Shown here piece by piece: positions 27,003-37,000 of a stretch of 64,000 bases of DNA. The notes under the pieces are model-generated. The model ran no database searches, was not told where the DNA came from, and saw nothing but the letters and a program-made list of their open reading frames with translations. Made by a program: the position numbers and the translations under genes. The stretch lies in the NCBI RefSeq assembly GCF_000208865.1, contig NC_018394.1:4715797-4779796 (forward strand), in the 5' to 3' direction. Within the stretch, counting starts at the first letter, position 1. Every line of letters begins with the position of its first letter. This DNA comes from Neospora caninum Liverpool. Its lineage: Eukaryota > Apicomplexa > Conoidasida > Eucoccidiorida > Sarcocystidae.

Positions 27003-28598
27003 CTAGCGTTTTACTGACACGCGACTACGTCTGCCAGCAGAAATAAGTGACTCTCCTACCGCCAGGCCCGGGGCTTTGCACTGTTGGTGGTCTCGAAGTG
27101 AGTTCAAAGCGTTGTGGACGAGACAGCGATTGCGTTTGGTATCTTGCCAGGGCAAAGGTCCGTCCCCTGAAAAGAAAGGCGACGTTCTCGCTCCCGCTCT
27201 GGACTCCGGGGCTGATGTTCGCCACTCGCCTCCTTCCTCGTTGTCCCTTCGATCTTCTCCGCTCTGTGCCGCCGCCTGTGCCGGCTCTGGCCTGGTCGGG
27301 CCGTTTTCCCACGCAGGCCCTCCGTAAAGGCCTTCCCCTTTGCTCGTCTCTTCGGGAAGCATTTGTCTCGCGCCCGTCCTCGTCGAGGCGCCGCCTCGCG
27401 GTCTGAGCAAGGCAGGATCGATGCGTTGAAACTGGTCTTCGTCCCATCGCTTCGTCGCCCACCAACTGCACTGGCCGCTCAGGTTGTACGCGCGAATCTC
27501 CGTGCACGCAACGTGCCTGCAATTGTCGGGCGAGATTTCCGCCCGCGCGAAATCGAACGCATGCACGAGCTCGTGCAGCAGGACGCGACGCAGTTCAAAG
27601 GGGGACCAGAAGCAGTTGCCGCATAACCACACCGTGTGGTAGACTGGCGAGTAGCCGCCTCGATGTGGAGGGGAAGACGCCGTCGCGCGGGCCGACGTTT
27701 GTGCGCAGTCCACGACAATTAGGTCGACCGGAGCGCCCATCGCAGAGAGGGCGTGGACGAGCGTCTTGACCCGCCAGTCCCGGAGAGCAAAGAAGCTCCA
27801 CAACTTCATTTGCTGGCGCTGGATCCAAGAGAGAGTCTCATCGCCAAACTTGAGAAGCGGGGACGCGGGCTCTCCGTTTCCCGGTGTGGACGGCGGGCGG
27901 CTTCGCACGTCTGCAGACGGCGGCTGCGGAGAAAGGTGGGAAGCACTTCCCGCCTCGGCTTTCGCGTCTGGAGAGCCCCGCGCTGGGTTCACCACCGCGG
28001 GCTCCTCGCGAAGGGAATCAGAGGAAGGACAGGACACAGGGTCGGACGACGCACCTGATGAGCGCTCTGAGGCCGCGACAGCTCGGGGTTGCGCCGTGTG
28101 CTGGGCATGCAGAGATTTTGCGTGTGAAGGGGACCGAGAGAGTACCTCTGAAGCTGCGCAAGTGCCCGGCGACGGAGACGGACCCAAAAGACGCTCTGGA
28201 GCAGGCGAAGCGGAAGAATACGTAAGTCCAGGGAAGCCGGAGGCCTTCCTTTGGGAAGCGAGGTATTCGTCTTGAACGACACTCCGAGAGGAAGCGGAGC
28301 TCTCTGTGTCCCTAAAGGATTTGGACAGCCAGGAGAACCACCGCCACTCGGCATGCCAGTTGGTGTCGAGCGCGGCGGAGGCGGGGGGGTCGGCGGTGTT
28401 CTTTCCGGAACGCGCATCGGGGGTATTTCTCAACTCCGAAGGTCTCTCAGCGCAAGAGGCCGGCGGCCACAGGGCTTGAAAGTCTCGGCAAAAAACACAT
28501 TCAGGCGTGCGGACAGCATCGCAGGAAGCCCGGAGAGAGTGTCGAAAGAAAAAGGAGCGGCGAGGTGGGCGCACAAGACGCCCCTCAGGCTCAGGCAT
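27003..28598 (-). CDS. ATP23: ATP23-like mitochondrial inner-membrane metalloprotease
   Basis: One open frame of 531 residues from ATG 28598. ATP23 (peptidase family M76) is a zinc protease and chaperone of the intermembrane space; in yeast it processes Atp6 and helps F0 assembly. Seen: the metalloprotease site LLHELVHAFD with HELVH at 342-346, followed by the family block CRHVACTEIRAYNLSGQCSW, and a cysteine-containing C-terminal block CLVHNALNSLRDHQQC. Known relatives are about 200-270 residues, so this protein is twice the usual size. The excess is an N-terminal low-complexity extension (to about residue 250) and a disordered insert of about 95 residues between the SGQCSW block and the C-terminal block. 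The Arg-rich N terminus (RPPRRSFFFRHSLRAS) could be a mitochondrial targeting sequence. It is divergent from the gene at 29801. Confidence 0.88.
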   Translation of the reverse strand: MPEPEGRLVRPPRRSFFFRHSLRASCDAVRTPECVFCRDFQALWPPASCAERPSELRNTPDARSGKNTADPPASAALDTNWHAEWRWFSWLSKSFRDTESSASSRSVVQDEYLASQRKASGFPGLTYSSASPAPERLLGPSPSPGTCAASEVLSRSPSHAKSLHAQHTAQPRAVAASERSSGASSDPVSCPSSDSLREEPAVVNPARGSPDAKAEAGSASHLSPQPPSADVRSRPPSTPGNGEPASPLLKFGDETLSWIQRQQMKLWSFFALRDWRVKTLVHALSAMGAPVDLIVVDCAQTSARATASSPPHRGGYSPVYHTVWLCGNCFWSPFELRRVLLHELVHAFDFARAEISPDNCRHVACTEIRAYNLSGQCSWWATKRWDEDQFQRIDPALLRPRGGASTRTGARQMLPEETSKGEGLYGGPAWENGPTRPEPAQAAAQSGEDRRDNEEGGEWRTSAPESRAGARTSPFFSGDGPLPWQDTKRNRCLVHNALNSLRDHQQCKAPGLAVGESLISAGRRSRVSVKR

Positions 28599-29800
28599 GG
28601 TCAAGTGCAAAGACGTCTTCGCGGCTCAGAAGGAACTACAGGAAAGGAACTTCTTCGCCCACCGCAAGAAGCACCACGATTCCGCGACCAAAGACACACA
28701 TCACCTGGGCCAGTCACGCGTAGCTGTTTCGAGCCTGTTGGCACATGCGCGGTGCGAGGAAACACAAAGAATTTCAGACACACAGATCCGCTGATCTGCA
28801 TGCACACAGTTTTAAATGAGAATGACGCCGCACGCAGGCGTACCGCGCTTGCCGTGCAAAATGGTTCGAATTTCAAAAGAGAGGCCTCGCGCGATTCTTG
28901 AACTACCGAAACCTTAACGGGAAAGCGAAGAAGCTTCGCCTGCAGAAAGTAAGGAAGATCATCGCTCGAGGTAGCCAGCGAAAAGACACCGGAGGTCTGT
29001 AGAATGATGACATGCGAAATCGCTGCATGCCTCTGTGGCAGCATCGCTTCGATCGACTCGGCGAACGGCCCAAAGGGCAGTAGTGTCTCTGAATCTCAAT
29101 CGTTTCATTGTGGCGTCTAGCCTTGTTGAACGTCCAGTTTTCTGGCAGTTTTCGTGTGGACTTTGCAAACAGAACGTGCGTAACGGCGAGACGCTTCCGT
29201 AGTCCCGTGTTGTGCTCTGCTGGGCAGCTGAGGGGGTTTTCCTGAGGAAACAGCGCGGCGGGCCCCAACTGGAGACGGCGGCAATTGTGTCTCGTTTCGC
29301 TTGTTCTTTTTGCCATCCAAAAAGCAACTGTCGGTAGCACTGAACCACTTCGTCGTGGAGCTCTTTTGCTGCTGGAACTGGCCTTACTCGATTTCGCGGC
29401 CGTGTCCACGCTTCTGCTTCATTTTTGTAGACCAGCGACCGGACAGCAGTGGCAAAACTGAGAGACTGACAACTGCGAAAAGACTCACATGTCAATCCAG
29501 TTCAAGCACTGGCCAGTGTGCACATGTTCTGACGTGTAGATGTCTGTATCGGAGGACCGCTGCAGGGGGTATCAGGTACTTCCTCGACGTTTGCGTCCGA
29601 CTGGTCGTTCGCGTATGCAAGCATACTCGTATCTACGAATCGAAGCATGCGCGCGTTCGCATTCGAGTGCACAAACGGACTGTAGACGGATTGTCTCTGT
29701 TTTACGGTTCCTCTCGATGGTCTCTTGCGTCGGGGTGCCGACAGGTCCGAGTATCCTCTGTGTGGTCCACAAAGTGTAGTTGCTGCCGGCGTCCTCCAAC
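28599..29800. other. Divergent intergenic region
   Basis: A 1.2-kb spacer between ATP23 (-) and the gene at 29801 (+), expected to hold both promoters. It overlaps the weak minus-strand candidate at 28959-29495. Confidence 0.5.
28959..29495 (-). CDS. Candidate small protein, LYR-like segment
   Basis: An open frame of 178 codons contains KELHDEVVQCYRQLLFGWQK. Its CYRQLL resembles the LYR motif of mitochondrial LYRM proteins, which act in Fe-S cluster delivery and complex assembly. All three minus-strand frames are open for about 300 bases here, so coding potential is ambiguous. Possible splice sites (GTAAGG near 29386, several CAG acceptors) give alternative proteins. No second family motif is present. 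Treat as a possibility only. Confidence 0.2.
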   Translation of the reverse strand: MTCESFRSCQSLSFATAVRSLVYKNEAEAWTRPRNRVRPVPAAKELHDEVVQCYRQLLFGWQKEQAKRDTIAAVSSWGPPRCFLRKTPSAAQQSTTRDYGSVSPLRTFCLQSPHENCQKTGRSTRLDATMKRLRFRDTTALWAVRRVDRSDAATEACSDFACHHSTDLRCLFAGYLER

Positions 29801-31516
29801 ATGCAGGCGCCCTGCACGGCGGACGACATAGGAGACTGCTTGTTCTCGATCTCTGCTGAGAGCGTTGGACGCATCGAGGACGCTCTGCGTTCGCCGACAA
29901 CTTCGGCTCGGTTGTCTGAAGACTCGTCCCGCGGATGCGGACAGTCTGCAAGGGGCTTCGCGTCATGCTTCAGTGAAAGACAGACAGTGGGATGTTACTC
30001 GTGGATTGCGCGCGACGATGAGCACACGGTTGCGTCGCCGGGGCTGCCGCCCGTTGTGTCTCGGGCAGCAAGCGTGACACAGGGCCAGGCGCTGAAGGGG
30101 AGGGTGATTAAAAAGAGCAGCAAACTGGAGTTTTGTGACGAAAACGCGTACCACGATCCCCAACATCCTGTCGAGCAGCTCGTGTGCTCTGTCGACGCCT
30201 GCCAACGTCGGTGGGCGACGCAGGGGCGAGTCTCGGCGCCGTGCGCATGCGTTCGTGTCCTACGGGAACAGCAGAAGGCCTGGGCAGATGGTCCAGTGCC
30301 TTCTGTGCACCGAAGATGCAGCCTCAAGCGAGACGAGCCGTCACTTGGAGACGGACGGACGCAGGCCACAGCCACTGCGACGCCCCGTGATGAAACAGCC
30401 GTGGAAACCGGCCTTTGCTTGGGTCAGTTCGATTTCATAACGGACCGGACGAATTTAAGGGTACTGCTTCGTTTCCTTTATCCAGGCGTCACACGCTACT
30501 CTCGAGAGGCTTCAGTAGATCTCGATGTGTATGGGAACGTTTGCGTGCTGACGCGCATTTCAGCAGAGACACGAGCCCCTGATGTCGGCTACGGGCACAG
30601 TTTCGAACACTGCTGTTGTGAAACGCAGACGGTTTCGCTGGGAGAGAAGGGCGCTGTGAAAGACGACACCTACGAGATCGTCGACCTCTCATCTTTCCAC
30701 TTGGTTCAGGCCTTCACTCTCTGTGACGCCGTTCGCGTCCTTGTCCGAAGCGAGGTAGACGCGTGTTGCCACCCCGCTGCGCGAGCGGCGCCTGATTGCC
30801 CAGAAAAGTTCCAAGAAAATCGGTTCTTTGGACGTTGCGGTGCGCGCGTCGCCAATCCAGAGTACACTCCAATGGCTCAGCAAGGTCCCACGCTGTATTT
30901 GTCTCGGCAAGAACCGGCGAATCTCACGCCGTTTGAAACGGCCCTCCTGGCTCGAGAGGAGTGGCTGCTTATGGAACTAAAGAGTGTGTCAGAAAGATAT
31001 GTTAGCAACATTCCGTGGTTGGACATTTATTTCCAGATGCGGCTCGGCGACATCCATAGGCTTCTTGTCGCGAGTCACACACAGGGAAAGATCGGGAGAG
31101 TTGAACTCCTAACACTTACCTCAGTAGCGGAAAAGGCTTTCCGGCAGACGCCGCACAGGAGGAACGTGACGAATCGTGCCCCCATACAGGGAGATCGCCG
31201 GTCTCCATGGACAAGTGATGATTCGAGAAATACTGCCTGTTCACGAGTGGAACCGGAGTGTGCTGCGGAGGTTGTCTATTGGTCGAGGCTGACGTCGCTG
31301 TTGTTGCAATTGAAACAGCTGGCCCTAAATCAGAGGGGCGACGACGGCAAGGCGTTTCTGAGAATTCAAGTAACCGAAGAACCTACGTTCCATGTATACC
31401 GGCGAAAACAGGGCCGACCTCGCGTATCCGCCGATATTGGTTCGGCTATCATGAAATGCTCGTTGGCGCAGAGGGTGTACGATTCCAAACCCAGTGGTTA
31501 CACCTCTTCGCAGTGA
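29801..31516 (+). CDS. Conserved protein of a fungal-type uncharacterised family
   Basis: An intronless frame of 571 residues from ATG 29801. No catalytic motif is known to me. From memory, the order of conserved segments matches a fungal family often mislabelled geranylgeranyl pyrophosphate synthetase: YSWIARDDE (from residue 66), FDFITDRTNLRVLLRFLYPG (from 210), GYGHSFEH, then YEIVDLSSFHLVQAF and VRVLVRSEVDA. Near the C terminus are RLGDIHRLLVASHTQGKI and EVVYWSRLTSLLLQLKQLA, which resemble the family's closing helices. The region of residues 130-200 is Arg/Ala-rich and unlike the rest. Nothing supports prenyl-synthase activity: no DDxxD motif is seen. Lack of introns is unusual beside its neighbours. 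Function unknown. Confidence 0.75.
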   Translation: MQAPCTADDIGDCLFSISAESVGRIEDALRSPTTSARLSEDSSRGCGQSARGFASCFSERQTVGCYSWIARDDEHTVASPGLPPVVSRAASVTQGQALKGRVIKKSSKLEFCDENAYHDPQHPVEQLVCSVDACQRRWATQGRVSAPCACVRVLREQQKAWADGPVPSVHRRCSLKRDEPSLGDGRTQATATATPRDETAVETGLCLGQFDFITDRTNLRVLLRFLYPGVTRYSREASVDLDVYGNVCVLTRISAETRAPDVGYGHSFEHCCCETQTVSLGEKGAVKDDTYEIVDLSSFHLVQAFTLCDAVRVLVRSEVDACCHPAARAAPDCPEKFQENRFFGRCGARVANPEYTPMAQQGPTLYLSRQEPANLTPFETALLAREEWLLMELKSVSERYVSNIPWLDIYFQMRLGDIHRLLVASHTQGKIGRVELLTLTSVAEKAFRQTPHRRNVTNRAPIQGDRRSPWTSDDSRNTACSRVEPECAAEVVYWSRLTSLLLQLKQLALNQRGDDGKAFLRIQVTEEPTFHVYRRKQGRPRVSADIGSAIMKCSLAQRVYDSKPSGYTSSQ

Positions 31517-33491
31517 CTAGAGTTCGTCGCTATTTTACGGGTGAGGAAACAAATAGGGAACATCTCCAGTCCAGAGAAACATCAGGAGTGTGACACACTT
31601 GAAGCCTCCTTTTTCACAACCAACAGCAAACAGCCGGCTTTCCGTTTTTTAAACGTTCTGTTGCAGGTACCTTTCAGGTGTGTGCTGTTTCATAGACACT
31701 CTTGTTTAAACGTAGGTTTGCGAATGTGTTTGTTTTTTGCCCCGCTGTTCGTTGCGCCTCCCCGGTTGGCGTCTGTTTACACTTTCCCGTCCCGTTCCAA
31801 TTCCACCCTGAGTGAAATGAAGCCTGAACCGTTTACCAGCAAGCTCCAGTGCGTCTTGGAGTTGAGTCCGGGAAAACAGGGCAAAAACCGCGTGCTCCGT
31901 GTTTCGTAACATGGAGCCTCGCCGCGTACAAACAGCTTACAAACATGGTAGCTCATCTGGCGTGCTGATCCCTCAGCAACACGCTACCATCACCAGTGCT
32001 CAGAATAATAGCGAAACTAGCCACCGCAGGTCTTGCAGCAGCTGGCGACCACGTCTTCCGGGTAAACAGAAACAAAATAGTTCACATAACTGCAGACGAT
32101 AAGGTGGTAAGGTGTCTGGGAGACGGCTAGGCTTTCCGTTTTGCTCTGGCCGCAGGCGCCGCTTGCGTACCCGTGTCACGTGACCTGTACCGCTGCTAGG
32201 GAAATTTGTCGATGGGGGGCAGAAGGGAAATGATATGAAGATGTAATTGTGTGCACGAGTGCCGGCTCAGTCTTTTGCTACACTCATATTCGGCGACCAC
32301 GCGGCGACTACCTCAAGGTCTAGCGTGTCTCATGTCGCATCCATTTTAGCAACCTTTTTGAAATAGTCGTAGTTGATGTGGTCACACCAAGGCTTACCCA
32401 GCACACACTCCATTCGCATAGATTTTTTTTGTAGGTAGACCTGTGGCGTTAAAAATACTTTTACTTGCCATCTCGCACCGGAAAACGCCCCGGCAGACGA
32501 GGTATTCATACTGTTGCTTTAAGGGGCTACCCTTTCGGACCGCTGTGTACGAAGCCTCTCCATTTGTGGAGCGTGCGTCTCAGAGGAGCTCAGGAACATT
32601 TGCAGACCCTAGATGTTCTGTTTGCTTTGGAGAGTAGCTCATTCTCGAAATAAATAAGTATGCTCTTCACCCCCCCCTTCCCCCCCCCAATTGGACGGTG
32701 CTAATTACGTGGAAGGCGGCAGCACCAGCTGCGACGAGAAGTCACCGGCCCCGCCCCACAAAGGGATAATTGGGAGATGACCTAACCGCTCAGTAAACGG
32801 AATCTCGTTAGTACGTGTTTTTCCGCCTACTTTTCTCAGCCTCGTCTAACCGCAGTTCGCTGCCCCCGTGGGGAGTTCTTGGTGTGCAATGCCGCAAGGG
32901 GCGATACGCGCCATCTGCGCGCTGGGCATGGAGATGTGAAAGCTAGACCCCCCGCCTTTTGAGCAGTGCTAAGGCAAATCATCCTGGGGTCTCTTTCTCC
33001 CCTCTCCCCCCCCACCCTTTTCCCCACCTTCTTTCCCCCGAAATCGGGCGACCAGGGATTCTGCGCGCTTGCGGATTTTCTGCGTATATACAGTTGGCGG
33101 GAGTGAGCAACTGGAGGACGCTTTCGAACGCGCGGTGGTCGTGTTTTTCTCCCGTGCTCACTTTGTTCACCACGCACTCTTTCCGGGGAAACTTTGAAGA
33201 GACAGCTTTCTCTTCGTTCTCACCAGGGGTCGCGGCGGTTCTTTTCGGGGTGTGAAGCGGCGGCGTCGGTATCGGTCAACCCATTGTGCAAATTGCCAGT
33301 GTGGCCTGTTCAACCAGAAAACTGTCGCGTTTCACCTTTGCTCTTTTTGAAGGGCACGCGGCACACAGCATGATCTGCTGTTGCTTGTTTTGCCCCGCAG
33401 ACATTTCGTGTTTCCACTCGTTTTGAGTTTTTTTTGGTGGGGCGCTGGCGACTCCTGTGCGCGCGCGCCTTTCGAGAACGATTAACAGAAA
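31517..33491. other. Intergenic region upstream of NAC beta
   Basis: No gene is supported. Pyrimidine- and C-rich tracts (32669-32690 and 33000-33040) precede the NAC beta start and probably mark its promoter and leader. Confidence 0.5.
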
Positions 33492-34076
33492 ATGGAAGAG
33501 GAATTGACCCCAGAAATTCTCGCTGCCCGCGCGAAACTGCGGGAGCGGTTTGGACAGGCATCCCAGCAGCTTGGCGGGAAAGGGACTGCTCGCAGAAAGA
33601 CGAAGAAAGTTCACAAGTCCGTCGTCGTTGACGACAAGAAGCTCCAGCTCACCCTGAAGCGACTGGGCGTGTCGACCATCTACGGCATCGAAGAGGTTCT
33701 TATGATTCAGGACAACGGCAAAGCACTTCAGTTCCTTACTCCGAAGGTGCAAGCTGCCCCTGCCGCGAACACCTACGTCGTGTCGGGCCACTATGAGGAG
33801 AGGGCTAATATGTTTCCTGGGGGACTTCCCGGCATGTTCTCGCAGCGTGGCGCCGGAGGAGCGGGTGGGATGAACTTCGACACTTCCCTGATCACTCCGG
33901 ATATGCTCCGTCAGCTGCAGCAGCATATGTCTGCCCTGAAGACAGGCGCGGGGAGTGCAGCTGAAGGTACAGCGAGCGGAGCAGGCGAGGGCGCCGCAGG
34001 GACCGACGATGCCAAGAAGGGAGAGGACGACGTCCCTGAGCTTGTTCAGAACTTTGAGGATGTCTCGGAGCAATGA
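33492..34076 (+). CDS. BTF3: Nascent polypeptide-associated complex subunit beta (BTF3-like)
   Basis: A single open frame of 194 residues. NAC beta pairs with NAC alpha, sits at the ribosomal exit tunnel and shields nascent chains, controlling SRP access. Seen: an N-terminal helix with the ribosome-binding basic patch RRKTKKVHKS (residues 36-45), the NAC domain from VVVDDKKLQLTLKRLGVS through YGIEEVLMIQDNGKALQFLTPKVQA, then AANTYVVSGHYEE and the PGMFSQ segment. The C-terminal tail is Gly/Ala-rich and ends in an acidic stretch. ATG 33492 lies in a good context (AGAAAATGG). Length and domain order match the family, with a slightly longer tail. No introns are needed. Confidence 0.96.
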   Translation: MEEELTPEILAARAKLRERFGQASQQLGGKGTARRKTKKVHKSVVVDDKKLQLTLKRLGVSTIYGIEEVLMIQDNGKALQFLTPKVQAAPAANTYVVSGHYEERANMFPGGLPGMFSQRGAGGAGGMNFDTSLITPDMLRQLQQHMSALKTGAGSAAEGTASGAGEGAAGTDDAKKGEDDVPELVQNFEDVSEQ

Positions 34077-37000
34077 AGTCTCGCGTATCCAGTTGCCTGC
34101 CCTTAAGTTTATGACCTCGTGTTCCCCCGTTCATAGGAAGATCTATACGAACAGTTCCGACTGTGTCGGGGACTGAGAGGCTCGTCAACAAACTCTTGCT
34201 GTGACTCTTAACTATTTTCTTAATTTCCATGCAGAAAAACAAGACGGCTTCTCTATGAGCGATGTCAACAGGCCATCGTTCACGTTGCAGTCACACTCGC
34301 CTGCCGGTTTGGGAGTTGCGCTCGAATAATGGGGAAATCTAGGAGACAAAAGGTCATATAGAGGCGACACACAAGGAGTAGATCAGCGGGATAGAAGACT
34401 CTGCCTTTCGTCAGTTTGCTTTGTATCACCGTTATGACATGCTTCGAGATGCAGAGAAAAAATATCTGACGGGGGAGTGAAATGCGTGCATCCGCGGCAT
34501 TGACAGCAATGGTTTTGCTCCGACTAGGGAACCGTGCGTGCATAACAAGGTGGTGCTGGGGCACCGCTGAACGTAATAAAAACTGAAGCACACGAGAAAG
34601 AAGTTGTAGGTCCGTGTCCGAGAGTGAAGTAGAGATCTACTCTGATAGCGAAGGCTGAGTTGCGCCGTACATCATCGGCAGTGATTACGTCACCGAACGC
34701 CCGGCCTAGCAGATGGCTCTGTTCGCCTGTTACGCGACGCTTCCCGACGACTTTAATGAGGGGGCCTTTTCTTGGAGGAAAACGCCATCTCGCCTGCTGT
34801 GAGTGGGTGGTGTGCTGAAGGTGAGTGTGAGCTCGTAGACTTAATTTCCGGTCGAGTTCACGACACAGTGGCAAATAAAACCGCCGTGAAGAGAATCTAC
34901 AAGCAGGTGGCGATTCTATGGCGCTTGTATGGTAAAACTAGATAAACGCAGGACAACCAACGGCGCGGGAATGAGGAACGCTTTGAGGATGAGATGGAAT
35001 TGCATGTAGCCATTGGGTCTATTTTTATTTTTAGCGTGCTCACCCAGCATCTCACAGCACAGCATGAATGTGATGTAATGTCACAAACTGGGGTGACCGG
35101 CCGTTATCATGCTCCTTTGCACTAGACTTCTTGGACATCGTCTCTTACCCGCAACAGGGTTCGTATGGAGAGAGTCGCGGTTTACAGTTTTCATCCTTTC
35201 ATGGCTACTGCCTGGTAACCGGAACTCGGCATCTGTTGAAGATTTGGTTCCCTGCCAGAGGGTTTACGTTGAGCAATTCATAAGTATCACGTGAAGAAGT
35301 ACTGAACCAATGAAACGATATTAGGAAGGCAGTGTCGTGCCAAGTGAAACTGAATTCGAGTGTACGTCTGTGGAAGTCTGCGGAATACCTTGTAAATACA
35401 AAATCGCAAATCGTTTACAAACACGTTTCCTCAGTGCTTCGGTGTAACCGTAACTCGCTCAAAGGCATTCCCCATCATGCAGCGGAAAATTCCCACGGCA
35501 AAATTCAGTCTGCATACGCTGTTGACGTTGACCAGGGCTCTTCATTCGTCGCTGTGAACGGTGAAGAGCGGCAGATCCTCACGACCGAGTAACTCTCTTG
35601 CATGAGAAAAAGGTAACCTGAACGTGCCTCTTTAACACGAACAACTCGTTTGCGTACAGCCAGATCTCCTTGGGCAGCTCGTTTGTCAATTTGCCCTCTC
35701 CTTCGGTGGACGTCAGACATCATGAAACATACTTAAGCGTGTTGGTGTTGGTTGTGTAATCCATTCTTTGTGAGTGCATTTTGATGCATTCGTGGGCATC
35801 CTGCAGCACACTCTATTTTAAGTCTGATGCTGACCACAGCATTTTGCACTGCCTGCCCGACGGAAGTTTGAGTCTGTTGCGGCTGGGCGCACTGCGCGTG
35901 TACGTGGGCCCCGGAAATTTCTTGCCAGTGGAAAAGCTTCCACAGCGCTAGCAAATTTACCTTCGCTACAGATACATCACCACCCACTTACATGGGTCCT
36001 GACGTAAGCGACGCGGGTTCTCCGTAGTACACAAACCCAATACCTATCCAGCAGTGAGGGACAGGGACTCCAAGCTAAAGAATTCCTCTAGCGAAATGCA
36101 CACGAGCGATACCCTGTGTTCGAACAGACTTGAGATTTGTTGCCCCGTTTAATGTACTTACCTTATCGACAGGCGCGACATCTTTGACCCTCTTACCAAG
36201 CCATTGAGGGTGAATGCACCCTTTGACGTTCGCGGACCGACTGGGACTAATCGCAAACTACCTCGCTCCTCTTTCAGCCGCCTGTGGAAGGAGATCGTCA
36301 GTTCCAGTTCTCTGCGCGAATGTTGGGGTATCGCACGTTGTGCTGCTGCTGCTGCTGTGACGCCCTCATTTCCTTGCATGAATGGCGACTGGGTCACAGA
36401 TAGCGGAATTCGCTTAATACCATAGTGTGTCTCGTCTGCATCTGAGTGTGGTCTGCCCACGGGAAGCCGCCTAGCCCGATTGAATCGAGAGACATCCAAC
36501 TCGCTTGCCGCCCCTGTTGTGCGACACTACGGACTTGCTCACCGTGTTGCGCTGTTCGAGTTGCTTTGCATTTCTCAGGAGTTGTAGCCAGACGTTTGAC
36601 TGCGAGAAAGACCCTTTTTTGTAGATAATGCCGTCACAAAAAGCGCAAGGCTTCTGACTGTGGCTCTCCGTCAGGTCTGTGTCGTTTTCCCCCCACAGGC
36701 GGCAGTTCGTGGTTGGGTAGCATGCGCAAGGGGCGCAACAAAATGTCGGCAACCATAACTCTCCTTGCGAAACGCGATTCGTTGGAAACCCCACTTTTCA
36801 TACGCCTTTAGCCACGTGATGTGAATCTGGAGTCGTTGCGAATTCCATCACCAGATTGTGTCTTCCCAGGGTCGCGCTGGGGCCCTGTCGGGGACGGGCA
36901 CGTTTGGTGGCAGCTCCTCCGTTGGCCGCCAGAAACCTAAAGAGGGACTTCCCCGACTTTTCTATGGGGGTAAATAGGCCCATTTCCCCCGCCTTTTTGT

